DNA from: Kluyvera sp046569695
Lineage (GTDB): Bacteria; Pseudomonadota; Gammaproteobacteria; Enterobacterales; Enterobacteriaceae
Assembly (NCBI RefSeq): GCF_046569695.1
Contig: NZ_JBKHUI010000005.1
Coordinates: forward strand, 124,001 to 188,000
DNA: 64,000 nt
Reading direction: 5' to 3'
Position 1 is the stretch's first letter, and every line of letters begins with the position of its first letter. Under the pieces are notes generated by a model. That model did not search any database and was not told where the DNA came from. It worked only from the letters and a program-made list of their open reading frames with translations. The position numbers and the translations under genes are program-made. Of the stretch, positions 17,207 through 25,677 are shown piece after piece.

Positions 17207-17297
17207 ACACACCGCCCGGTTGAATATTGCTGCAGTTCACGTTACACCCCCTATGTCCAGCGTGAGCGCTATTCTGGCAGCGAGTTTGCGGCAACTA

Positions 17298-17332
17298 CGT
17301 GAGTGAGGTCACAGGGTTGGAAACGGTTACAT
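17298..17332 (-). promoter_or_regulatory. galS promoter: Gal operator and CRP site
   Basis: A Gal operator TTGGAAACGGTTACAT (plus-strand reading, 17317-17332) lies next to CRP site CGTGA-N6-TCACA (17298-17313), 90-125 bp before galS. This repeats the mglB arrangement and implies autoregulation with cAMP-CRP activation. Confidence 0.85.
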
Positions 17333-17362
17333 CCATTTTGTTAATGGTTGTGATCTGGATCG

Positions 17363-18520
17363 TTATCTAAATGTGCCGCGAAATGACACACCTGACGCTT
17401 TTGCCGTCAACTGCCGCCACAGCCATTCAACCGGCCCCTGACGGAAATAGCGCAGCCACAGCACAGAGAATGCGAGGTTGACCAGCCAGATGGGAACAAC
17501 AAACGCCAGCAGCGTCAGGCGATCGAATTCCATAAACAGGCCGAAGTGATAAAACAGCGTGGTGCAGATAAGCGTTTGCAGGAGATAGTTGGTGAGCGCC
17601 ATACGCCCGACGCAGACCACCGCCGCCGCCAGCCGGGAACGGCTGATTTGCGGCCAGTAAGCATAGGCCAGCGCCGCATAGCCCAGCGTCTGGATAGGCG
17701 CGCTGATTTCACGCGGCGCCTGCAGCAGGAACGCGCACCAGCGATAGTCCCAGTCGAGATGCCACTGGGCGGCAATCGCCGGCAGGTTAATCAGCATGCC
17801 AAGCGAAATGCACACCGCCGCGCAGCGACGATAGTGGCGATGGCTAAACTGCCCTTTCAGCCAGCCGCAGCGCATCAGCGCCGCGCCCATCAACATCATG
17901 CCCGCCAGCTGCCAGCCGTACTGCGCCCCCAGCGCCAGCAGGTTAGCCGACAGCATATCGCTGCGGTTGCTGATGGCTTCCATTCCGCCGTTGAGCTTCC
18001 AGTAATGTTCGTAGAGCAGACTTGAAGCATCCGGCACCCATGAACGGCTCTGCCCGTTGTCGGCAATCAGCCCAAGCAACAGCAGTACGGCCACGCCAAT
18101 GACGTACAGCATCGCGCCGGTATTGAATAATGCTTTCACTTCACGCGCGTCGCGCACCAGCCGCCAGCAAACCAGACCCACCAGCGAATAGGCCAGTAGA
18201 ATGTCACCGTCCCAGAACAGTAACCCGTGGATAAATCCGAGCAGCGCCAGCAGCGTCAAACGACTTTGGATCCAGCGCGAACCGCGCGGTAGCAATAGCT
18301 GAAGGCCCGCGCCAAACAGCAGCGCAAACAGGGTGAGGAATTTCACCTGCGCAAACAGGTCAAGAATGGCCCACGTCCAGGCATCGCGAGAGGAGATCTC
18401 ACCGTACCAGGCAGGGTTTAGATAGGCGGCCTTCGGCAAGCCGAAGGCGCTGATGTTCAGCAGCAGGATACCCAGTATGGCTACGCCACGAATAAAATCC
18501 AGCGTGACGTTTCGCTCCAT
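17363..18520 (-). CDS. yeiB: YeiB, DUF418 multi-pass membrane protein
   Basis: A 385-residue inner-membrane protein with about ten helices. The N-terminus LDFIRGVAILGILLLNISAF (about 6-25) is the signature of YeiB/DUF1624-type acyltransferase-like membrane proteins, and the C-terminal DUF418 includes GRMALTNYLLQTLICTTLFY (about 300-319). Start at MERNVTL gives the E. coli length; an upstream in-frame start adds seven unlike residues. It lies 21 bp after folE and is likely cotranscribed. No biochemical role is established. Confidence 0.92.
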   Translation of the reverse strand: MERNVTLDFIRGVAILGILLLNISAFGLPKAAYLNPAWYGEISSRDAWTWAILDLFAQVKFLTLFALLFGAGLQLLLPRGSRWIQSRLTLLALLGFIHGLLFWDGDILLAYSLVGLVCWRLVRDAREVKALFNTGAMLYVIGVAVLLLLGLIADNGQSRSWVPDASSLLYEHYWKLNGGMEAISNRSDMLSANLLALGAQYGWQLAGMMLMGAALMRCGWLKGQFSHRHYRRCAAVCISLGMLINLPAIAAQWHLDWDYRWCAFLLQAPREISAPIQTLGYAALAYAYWPQISRSRLAAAVVCVGRMALTNYLLQTLICTTLFYHFGLFMEFDRLTLLAFVVPIWLVNLAFSVLWLRYFRQGPVEWLWRQLTAKASGVSFRGTFR

Positions 18521-18541
18521 GTACCCTGCTCCGTTGATCAA

Positions 18542-19210
18542 TTAATTGTGGTGACGTACCGCGCGCAAGAACTCCTGGCGGGTATTCTGGCTGGACTTGA
18601 ACAGGCCGCCCAGCGAGGTAGTGGTGGTGGCGCTGGTCGCATCACGAATACCACGCGCTTTCACGCAGTAGTGCACCGCGTCAATAGAAACCGCCACGTT
18701 GTTGGTACCGAGCAGGGTTTGCAGCGCAGTCAGAATTTGCTGCGTCAGACGCTCCTGCACCTGCGGGCGCTGGGCGAAGAACTGCACGATACGGTTGATT
18801 TTCGACAGGCCGATCACCGAATCTTTCGGGATATAGGCCACGGTCGCTTTACCGTCGATGGTGACAAAATGGTGTTCGCAGGTGCTGGTTAAGGTGATAT
18901 CACGCACCGTGACCATTTCGTCGACCTTCATTTTGTTTTCAATGACGGTAATTTTCGGGAAGTTAGCGTAATCAAGCCCGGAGAAAATCTCATCGACATA
19001 CATTTTGGCAATGCGATGCGGCGTTTCCATCAGACTGTCATCACTCAGATCGAGATTCAGCAGCTGCATGATCTCAGTCATATGCCCGGTGATCAGACGC
19101 TTACGGGTTTCATTATCCATTTCGCGCTCCGATGGGCGCAGCGGCGTTTCCAGACCACGGGCGACCAGCGCTTCATGAACCAGGACCGCTTCTTTACTCA
19201 GTGATGACAT
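18542..19210 (-). CDS. folE: GTP cyclohydrolase I
   Basis: A 222-residue enzyme that converts GTP to 7,8-dihydroneopterin triphosphate, the first step of folate synthesis. The zinc and substrate motifs are intact: TSTCEHHFVTIDGKATVAYIP (about 108-128) and HYCVKARGIRDATSAT (about 178-193). Start at MSSLSKEA matches E. coli FolE in length and has AGGAGAACAAACG upstream; a longer in-frame start at 19366 would add 52 residues with no counterpart. It is followed by yeiB in the same direction and preceded by an MFS gene 112 bp away. Confidence 0.96.
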   Translation of the reverse strand: MSSLSKEAVLVHEALVARGLETPLRPSEREMDNETRKRLITGHMTEIMQLLNLDLSDDSLMETPHRIAKMYVDEIFSGLDYANFPKITVIENKMKVDEMVTVRDITLTSTCEHHFVTIDGKATVAYIPKDSVIGLSKINRIVQFFAQRPQVQERLTQQILTALQTLLGTNNVAVSIDAVHYCVKARGIRDATSATTTTSLGGLFKSSQNTRQEFLRAVRHHN

Positions 19211-19322
19211 CGTTTGTTCTCCTGCAGGTGTGGCGCTTTGCTTTTTCGGTGCAAAGTTTGCACTCATTGTGCGTGAGGCGACGCACAGAATCCAGTATTC
19301 ATCGCCATAATTATTGCAATCG

Positions 19323-20459
19323 TTATTCTCTTTCAACCCGCGGACGCCAGACCAGCGCCCCGCCAATCAGTAAAGCCACGGCAGCAATGCCCAGCGCAGG
19401 CTCCAGCCGTTGGGTGAGCCAGGTGGATATCGCCGAAGTCATCGGCCCCACCAGTTGCCCGACGGCGTAGCCGGTGGTCAGCAGCCCGGCCATATAGCGC
19501 GCATGTTTTGGCGCGAGTTCTCGGCCATACAGCAGCGACAGCTGAACCGCCGCTAAGAATCCGCCGCCGACCAGCAGCGCGCCGCACACCAGCCCGCTCA
19601 TCCCCGGCAGCAGCCAGGCCAGCAGTACGCCGAGCCCCTGAAGCCACAGTACGACGGCCAGACGCTGATGCGCGTGACCCACCCCACGCATGGCGATACT
19701 CAGGCCAATCCCCGTAACGCTCGCCAGACCGAAAATCGGCCAGATAAACTGCGCAAACAGGCTCTCGGGAAAGCGATGGCTCGCCATCTGCGATAAAAAG
19801 GTAGCAGGAAGAATGTAGCCGAAGCCTGCCAGGCTATAGCTCCACACCAGCCGTTTCAGATTGGTGGTTAAGGTCAGCGGCTCGGGCTTTTCGCCGCTGC
19901 GGTGCAATTCACCCGGACGCGGCAGCCAGCGGCCAATCAGCGCCACCAGCAGCAGCGCCAGCACGCCATACAGCTGCCAGCCCGCCGCCGCGCTCAGCGA
20001 CTGCGCATGGATAAACACGCCGAGCAAACCGCTTAACGCAATACCCGCGCCCGGCCCGGCAAATACCGCCGCGCTGAGGCCAGGCCTGGCGTAGTGTGCC
20101 AGCCGTTCGTTAACCCATGCCGCCGTCAGCACCATCGCCCAGCCGCTCATACAGCCAATGACAAAACGCAGCGCGCCGTGCAGCCAGGCGTTATCCGCCA
20201 GCGCCGAGAAAAAGGTCAGCGCAACGGCACCCACAATCCCGGCATAAAGGCGCATTTCCACACCGCGATGGGCGCGCATAGCGTCCCACGCCCCCACCAG
20301 ATACCCCAGATAGTTCAGCGCGGCGACCAGCCCGGCGCTGGTCAGCGTCAGCTCGCCTTCGCCGATCATCAGCGGCACCTGCGGGGTAAACGCGAAACGC
20401 CCTATCCCCATCGCCACTACCAGTACCAGAAACCCACTTAGCGCAATACGTACCGGCAT
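19323..20459 (-). CDS. YbfB/YjiJ-family MFS transporter
   Basis: A 378-residue MFS protein with about 12 helices. The N-terminal stretch VVAMGIGRFAFTPQVPLMIG (about 15-34) and ALNYLGYLVGAWDAMR (about 47-62) are typical of the YbfB/YjiJ (DUF1228) group, whose substrates are mostly unknown. The ATG at 20459 is preferred, with GGGG five bases upstream; an in-frame start further up adds 15 residues. It is not at this place in E. coli K-12. Position next to folE is not strong evidence for function, since 112 bp separates them. Confidence 0.8.
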   Translation of the reverse strand: MPVRIALSGFLVLVVAMGIGRFAFTPQVPLMIGEGELTLTSAGLVAALNYLGYLVGAWDAMRAHRGVEMRLYAGIVGAVALTFFSALADNAWLHGALRFVIGCMSGWAMVLTAAWVNERLAHYARPGLSAAVFAGPGAGIALSGLLGVFIHAQSLSAAAGWQLYGVLALLLVALIGRWLPRPGELHRSGEKPEPLTLTTNLKRLVWSYSLAGFGYILPATFLSQMASHRFPESLFAQFIWPIFGLASVTGIGLSIAMRGVGHAHQRLAVVLWLQGLGVLLAWLLPGMSGLVCGALLVGGGFLAAVQLSLLYGRELAPKHARYMAGLLTTGYAVGQLVGPMTSAISTWLTQRLEPALGIAAVALLIGGALVWRPRVERE

Positions 20460-20597
20460 GAACGCCCCGGATGTAAATGTAAAGTTATCTTTATGATGCA
20501 ACATGTGGATGTTATGCGGAAGTGAAAGTTACTCACCGCCGATGAATTATCTGTATGATGGACTGATATATTTTGACCAAAACCGCGAGGAGCCCGC

Positions 20598-21434
20598 ATG
20601 GAAATGCTTGAAGAGCACCGCTGTTATGGCGGCTGGCAGCAGCGCTGGCAGCACCATTCTGCCACGCTAAATTGCACGATGACCTTTAGTCTGTTTTTGC
20701 CTCCGGAAGGGAAAAAAACGCCGCCACCGGTGCTGTACTGGCTGTCCGGCCTGACCTGTAACGATGAGAACTTCACCACCAAAGCCGGGGCACAGCGGGT
20801 TGCCGCCGAGCTGGGCATTGTGCTGGTGATGCCCGATACCAGCCCGCGCGGCGAGGGTGTTGCCAACGATGCTGGCTACGATCTCGGCCAGGGCGCAGGC
20901 TTCTACCTGAACGCCACCGAATCCCCATGGGCCGCGCACTATCGGATGTATGATTATCTGTGCAATGAGCTCCCGGCGCTGATTCAGGCGCAGTTTAACG
21001 TGAGCGCACGCAGCGCGATTAGCGGCCACTCCATGGGCGGCCACGGTGCGCTAATGCTAGCGCTGAAAAATCCGGGCAAATATTGCAGCGCGTCGGCCTT
21101 CGCGCCGATCGTCAACCCAAGCCGGGTGCCGTGGGGACAGAAAGCCTTTAGTGCCTATCTGGGCGATGATATTGCTCGCTGGAAGGAATGGGACAGCACC
21201 GAGCTGCTGCTGGCAAGCCAGGCGGAACATGCTATCCCGATGCTGATCGACCAGGGCGATAACGACCAGTTCCTCGCCGACCAGCTCCAGCCCGCGGTAT
21301 TCGCCGAGGCAGCGCGGCAGAAAGACTGGCCGCTCACCCTGCGTATTCAGCCGGGTTACGACCATAGCTATTACTTTATTGCCACGTTTATTGAAGATCA
21401 CCTGCGCTTCCACGCAGAACACCTCTTCAAGTAG
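20598..21434 (+). CDS. yeiG: S-formylglutathione hydrolase
   Basis: A 278-residue serine esterase of the esterase D family that hydrolyses S-formylglutathione to formate and glutathione in formaldehyde detoxification. The nucleophile elbow is AISGHSMGGHGALMLA (Ser at about 145). The catalytic Asp and His are in the DQGDNDQFLADQLQP (about 221-235) and PGYDHSYYFIATFIEDH (about 250-266) segments. The length is that of E. coli YeiG. GAGGAG precedes the ATG. A REP pair begins at its stop codon. Confidence 0.95.
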   Translation: MEMLEEHRCYGGWQQRWQHHSATLNCTMTFSLFLPPEGKKTPPPVLYWLSGLTCNDENFTTKAGAQRVAAELGIVLVMPDTSPRGEGVANDAGYDLGQGAGFYLNATESPWAAHYRMYDYLCNELPALIQAQFNVSARSAISGHSMGGHGALMLALKNPGKYCSASAFAPIVNPSRVPWGQKAFSAYLGDDIARWKEWDSTELLLASQAEHAIPMLIDQGDNDQFLADQLQPAVFAEAARQKDWPLTLRIQPGYDHSYYFIATFIEDHLRFHAEHLFK

Positions 21435-21502
21435 GCCGGATAAGGCGCTTGTGTCGCCATCCGGCAATGCCTGCCTGATGGCGCTGCGCTTATCAGGCCT
21501 AC
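21431..21502. repeat. BIME: two inverted REP units
   Basis: GTAGGCCGGATAAGGCGC... faces ...GCTGCGCTTATCAGGCCTAC. The left unit overlaps the yeiG stop codon. Same REP family as 8516-8592. Confidence 0.9.
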
Positions 21503-21524
21503 AGACAATCACCCATCACATCGC

Positions 21525-22394
21525 TTACATTTCTGGCAACGTGTACGGATACGCCTTGCGATACTGCAACGGCGTTTTCCCCATATTCTTGCGAAAACAG
21601 GTAATAAACCACGCGTATTCGGTAAAGCCGACCCTTTCGGCAATCTCCCGTACCGAATGCTGTGAGTGCAGCAACAGCTCGCAGGCCTGACGAATGCGCC
21701 GCATCATCAAATATTCCTGAATCGTCCCGCCGGTTTCATCATGAAATCGCCGCGAAGTATGCCCGCGCGAGCAGCCCATCACGGCAGCAATCTCCTCTAA
21801 CGAACAGCGTTCATGATAGTGATTCTCCAGCCAGCGGATAATCGTCGACGAGAAAGTGTTATGCCCCACAGCCTGCTCCTGCTGCGGCAGCAAGCTAATC
21901 AGCTGCATAATCAAAAACGCGCTGTCGCTGGTGCTCCAGTTCTCTTCATGCGTTAGGGTTTCAAAGCGCTGTAACAGCGTTTCAATCACCGGCTGCAGGT
22001 CGCCAACGTCAAATACCCTCGCCTTTTCACCGCGCCCGCAGAGATGGCGTAGCAGCATCTGCTGACGGGGAAAATCCCGCAGCCAGGGCTCAATCAACGA
22101 CGGGTTAAAGTGCAGCGTGGTGCGGTGATAGAGGTTACGCTCGCTTTGCTCGACGTAGACCTTGTGCAGCTTGCCCGGCGGGAAAATAAACAGCCGCCCC
22201 GGCTTCACCGTATATTGCTGATGTTCCATCAGCGCGATACCCACTCCCCGTGAAACGGAAAGGATCTCCGCGCACTGGTGCCAGTGGTAATAGTTGGCGG
22301 GAAGATTCTGCATCCGGTTGAAATAGATAGATTTATCGTTGAGATGAATCTGTTCGAGATAGGTGGTGTCTTCCGTTGGTTGTGAATGTGCCAC
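21525..22394 (-). CDS. AraC-family regulator of the GH88/DUF2264 cassette
   Basis: A 289-residue AraC-type protein. The N-terminal half is a cupin-like sugar-sensing domain (YYHWHQCAEILSVSRGVGIA, about 34-53; PGRLFIFPPGKLHKVY). The last 100 residues hold the two helix-turn-helix units (CSLEEIAAVMGCSRGHTSRRF, about 200-220; SVREIAERVGFTEYAWFITCF, about 248-268). It starts at a GTG with GGAG eight bases upstream. It is divergent from the DUF2264 gene across a 187-bp region with a 10-bp-spaced direct repeat, so it most likely activates the cassette in response to its substrate (inference). RhaS/XylS-type activators are the nearest familiar group. Confidence 0.85.
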   Translation of the reverse strand: MAHSQPTEDTTYLEQIHLNDKSIYFNRMQNLPANYYHWHQCAEILSVSRGVGIALMEHQQYTVKPGRLFIFPPGKLHKVYVEQSERNLYHRTTLHFNPSLIEPWLRDFPRQQMLLRHLCGRGEKARVFDVGDLQPVIETLLQRFETLTHEENWSTSDSAFLIMQLISLLPQQEQAVGHNTFSSTIIRWLENHYHERCSLEEIAAVMGCSRGHTSRRFHDETGGTIQEYLMMRRIRQACELLLHSQHSVREIAERVGFTEYAWFITCFRKNMGKTPLQYRKAYPYTLPEM

Positions 22395-22448
22395 TGCGCC
22401 AGCTCCGCATGTTAATAAACTTAAACTTTCATCATCGGAATAAAACTT

Positions 22449-22466
22449 TTACGCCAAATTACGCCA
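22449..22466. promoter_or_regulatory. Direct repeat TTACGCCA x2, candidate AraC-type operator
   Basis: Two copies of TTACGCCA start exactly 10 bp apart, one helical turn, in the divergent region between the AraC regulator and the DUF2264 gene. An AraC protein with two helix-turn-helix units could contact both copies on one face. Inferred. Confidence 0.5.
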
Positions 22467-22581
22467 TAAAATTATTTTTAATTACCCTTCATGCTTAAAA
22501 GTAAGAGCACAATCACATTTGCCGACCGCGCCAAATTCCTATTATTCGTCCGCCATCAACAAACTGAAACGGGATTTCATC

Positions 22582-24363
22582 ATGCGGACGAAACAAGAAT
22601 ACGGTGCATTAGTCGAGGGTTGGATAGCGGCGGCAGTTCCCCGTTTATCAGCGGACGGCACGCGACTTCATGCGGGCGATACCGCCGCGCAATACCCGGA
22701 CGACGTCGCCGGAATGGAGGGTTTTGTTCGTCTGATGTGGGGCCTGTTTCCGCTGGTGAGCGGTGGTACCGTACCAGCGTGGCACGACGCGTTCGTCACC
22801 GGGGTGCGTAACGGCAGCAACCCGCAGCACCCTGGCTACTGGGGCAATGTCGGCGACAACGACCAGCGCTGCGTGGAAATGGCGGCCTTTGGCCTTGGCC
22901 TCGCGCTGCCTAACGGTAAGCTGTGGTCGTCACTCTCGGCCGAAGAGCAGGATAACCTCGCCCATTGGCTCAGCCAAAGTGCAGACGTTGCGGTGCCGGA
23001 CAATAACTGGCACTTCTTCCCGGTGCTTATCCAACTGGGGCTGAAATGCGTCGGACGCCCCTACGACATGGCGGTCATCAATCGTCATCTTGATGCCATT
23101 GAGCCCTTCTTGCTCGGCAACGGCTGGTACAGCGACGGCGCGGGCAAACCGCGCGACTATTACATCTCCAGCGCCTTCCATTTTTATGGCCTGATCTACA
23201 GCCACTTTATGCAGGATGTCGACCCCGAGCGCTGCCTGCGCTATCGCCAGCGCGCCCAGCAGTTCGCCAAAGATTACGCCTATTATTTTGCCGCTAACGG
23301 CGAAGGTATTCCGTTTGGCCGCAGCCTGACCTACCGCTTTGTGCAGGTCGCGTTCTGGAGCGCGGTCGCCTTTACCGAACTGGAGGTCTTTACCCCGGGC
23401 ATAGTGAAGGGGCTGATTTTGCGCCACCTTGAGAGTTGGCTCGATAAGCCGTTTATCGGCGCCGACGGCCTGTTCACCATCGGCTACAGCTATCCAAACC
23501 TGATTATGGCCGAGGACTACAACAGCCCCGGCTCCCCCTACTGGGCGCTGAAAGCGATGCTGATTCTGGCGCTGCCGGAAGAGAGCGCCTTCTGGCAGGC
23601 CGCCTGCGAACCGCTGCCGACGCTGGATGTCGTTCACCCTGTTCCCGAAGCCGGGCAAATCATCGTCCACAGCGATGAACAGCGTCACGCGTGGATGCTG
23701 ATGTCCGGTCAGTTCGACAAAAACAACTTCGTCAACTTCGAGCAGAAGTACTGCAAATTCGCCTACTCCAGCCAGTTTGGTTTTACCCTGGAGCGCGGGC
23801 GCTTTGGCCTGAACCATGCGGCGGTGGATTCCATGCTGCTGTTCAGCAACGGCGATGACTACTATCGCGGCCGCCGCGAGTGCGACAGCGCTGAGGTAAC
23901 GGATGACTGGGTACGCAGCGAGTGGCGTCCGTGGGCTGATGTGACCGTCAGCACCTGGCTGGTTGCGCTGCCGGAAGGCCACGTGCGCGTGCACCGCGTA
24001 CACACGCCGCGAAAGCTGGAGTGCGTTGAAGGCGGGTTTGCCGCTAATCGCCACCAGCAAACGCGCCAGACCATCACCAAAAATGGCGTCAGCCTTGAAA
24101 CCACACACCACTACAGCCGGATAGTGAGCCTGACCGACAGCCGTCAACCGTTCACCGTCACCACGCCGCCGAACAGCAATTTACTGTACGCCGCACCGGC
24201 CACTATTCCCTGCCTGCGCGCACAGCTTAGCGCCGGAACTCACTGGCTCGCCTGTTATGTCAGCGCCGACCCGGGCGAGATGCGTGTGCTGCCGGGGCCA
24301 TTGCATTTTGATGTTACGACACAGCAGTTAACCGTGAACGACCTGACGCTCACCATAAGATAA
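22582..24363 (+). CDS. DUF2264 domain protein, putative glycoside hydrolase
   Basis: A protein of about 593 residues matching the DUF2264 type. The N-terminal two-thirds is helix-rich, with WSSLSAEEQDNLAHWLSQSA (about 114-133), NNWHFFPVLIQLGLK (about 140-154) and GNGWYSDGAGKPRDYYISSA (about 178-197); the last third is beta-rich, as in alpha-toroid lyases and hydrolases. There is no signal peptide, so it is cytoplasmic. Some DUF2264 proteins have, to my recollection, been linked to beta-glucuronidase activity (GH154), which would fit the adjacent GH88 enzyme; that assignment is not visible in the sequence. Start at MRTKQEY is chosen by fit; upstream TTG starts are possible. It is first in a three-gene operon. 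Confidence 0.8.
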   Translation: MRTKQEYGALVEGWIAAAVPRLSADGTRLHAGDTAAQYPDDVAGMEGFVRLMWGLFPLVSGGTVPAWHDAFVTGVRNGSNPQHPGYWGNVGDNDQRCVEMAAFGLGLALPNGKLWSSLSAEEQDNLAHWLSQSADVAVPDNNWHFFPVLIQLGLKCVGRPYDMAVINRHLDAIEPFLLGNGWYSDGAGKPRDYYISSAFHFYGLIYSHFMQDVDPERCLRYRQRAQQFAKDYAYYFAANGEGIPFGRSLTYRFVQVAFWSAVAFTELEVFTPGIVKGLILRHLESWLDKPFIGADGLFTIGYSYPNLIMAEDYNSPGSPYWALKAMLILALPEESAFWQAACEPLPTLDVVHPVPEAGQIIVHSDEQRHAWMLMSGQFDKNNFVNFEQKYCKFAYSSQFGFTLERGRFGLNHAAVDSMLLFSNGDDYYRGRRECDSAEVTDDWVRSEWRPWADVTVSTWLVALPEGHVRVHRVHTPRKLECVEGGFAANRHQQTRQTITKNGVSLETTHHYSRIVSLTDSRQPFTVTTPPNSNLLYAAPATIPCLRAQLSAGTHWLACYVSADPGEMRVLPGPLHFDVTTQQLTVNDLTLTIR

Positions 24364-24394
24364 CCCTGACCTCTGGATAACGGCGGAGACCGCA

Positions 24395-25660
24395 ATGACC
24401 ACGATGATTCAGTCGACACGTTCGGCGTATATAAAACTCAGTCTCTTTGTTTTTCTGTTTACCTTTACCTGGGCGGCAAGCTTCGGCCTGTACGCCATCT
24501 GGCTTGGCGATAAAGCGGGGCTCGATGCCGTGGATATCGGCACCGTCTTCGCGGTGAACGGTGTGTTCGCGGTGGTGATTAAGCCGGTGTATGGCTACAT
24601 CATGGACAAAATCGGCATGAAGAAGCATCTGCTCTATTTTGTCTGCATCGTCTCGGCGCTGATGGCACCGTTCTATATCTGGATCTACCTGCCGCTGCTG
24701 CAAACGCATTTTATCACCGGCATGATTGTCGGCGCGCTGTTCTTTAGCCTCGGCTGGTACGCAGGCGTGGCGGCGGAAGAGTCCTACGTCGACCGCTTCA
24801 GCCGCCTGTATAACATGGAGTTTGGCCGCATTCGCATGTGGGCGGCGCTCGGCTGGGCGACCGCTTCCTCTTTCTCCGGCTTCCTCTATAACATCTCGCC
24901 AAAAATCAACTTCGCCATCAGCAGCGTGTCAGCCCTATGCATGTTTGCCGTGCTGCTGACGCTCAAGGTGGATCATTTCGGCAAAGAAGAGAATAACGTT
25001 TTATCGAAAGAGAAAATCGTCATTACCGACGTGCTGAACCTGCTGAAAAACCGCAAGTTCTGGATGTCTGCGCTCTATATTGCAGGCGTGGCCTGGATGA
25101 TGTTTATCGCCGAGCAGCAGTTCTCACGCTACTTCGTCACCTTCTTCTCCACCAAAGAGGAAGGCAACGCGATGTTCGGCTATATGAGCACCGCGCAGTC
25201 CGCCGCTGAATTCTTCGGCATGATGCTGGTACCGGCGATTATCAACCGCATCGGTGCCAAACAGGGCATGCTGCTCACCGGGCTGGTTATCAGCCTGCGC
25301 CTGATTATCTCCGGCATGACTAACGACCCGCTGATTATCTGCCTCGTCAAGCCGCTCTACGGTATTGAGATTGCCCTGATTCTGGTGTCGGTCTTCAAAT
25401 ACATTGCCGAACATTTCGACAAACGCGTTAACGCCACCATGTACCTGCTGGGCTACCAGGCGATGATCTACGTCGGCTCTATCGTCGTCGCGCCACCGGC
25501 GGGTTATGCCTATCAAACCATCGGCTTCGAGCACACCTATCTCATCATGGGCATTATCGCCCTGGTGTTCACCGGCGTCTCCGCCCTCACCTTATCGACC
25601 TGCTACAGCCATAAAAAAAGCGCTGTAGAACAGGAAATCAAGCAGCAAGCGCTGAATTAA
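24395..25660 (+). CDS. Oligosaccharide:H+ symporter-like MFS permease
   Basis: A 421-residue MFS transporter of the LacY/RafB (oligosaccharide:H+ symporter) type with about 12 helices. The N-terminus FLFTFTWAASFGLYAIWLGD (about 21-40) and the loop GYIMDKIGMKKHLLYF (about 67-82) resemble that family, as does the late segment KRVNATMYLLGYQAMIYVGS. RhiT, which imports rhamnogalacturonides in Dickeya, is a plausible functional relative, but this is a suggestion only. CGGAG lies six bases before the ATG. It lies 31 bp after the DUF2264 gene and 17 bp before the GH88 gene, so it probably imports their substrate. Confidence 0.82.
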   Translation: MTTMIQSTRSAYIKLSLFVFLFTFTWAASFGLYAIWLGDKAGLDAVDIGTVFAVNGVFAVVIKPVYGYIMDKIGMKKHLLYFVCIVSALMAPFYIWIYLPLLQTHFITGMIVGALFFSLGWYAGVAAEESYVDRFSRLYNMEFGRIRMWAALGWATASSFSGFLYNISPKINFAISSVSALCMFAVLLTLKVDHFGKEENNVLSKEKIVITDVLNLLKNRKFWMSALYIAGVAWMMFIAEQQFSRYFVTFFSTKEEGNAMFGYMSTAQSAAEFFGMMLVPAIINRIGAKQGMLLTGLVISLRLIISGMTNDPLIICLVKPLYGIEIALILVSVFKYIAEHFDKRVNATMYLLGYQAMIYVGSIVVAPPAGYAYQTIGFEHTYLIMGIIALVFTGVSALTLSTCYSHKKSAVEQEIKQQALN

Positions 25661-25677
25661 AACGGGAATATGCCAGC

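Noticed and set aside
18542..19366. Longer folE start adding 52 residues
   Set aside because: The family begins at MSSLSKEA/MPSLSKEA with a good ribosome site; the extension covers the folE leader.
22930..24147. 405-codon minus-strand frame
   Set aside because: Antisense to the DUF2264 gene, no family signature.
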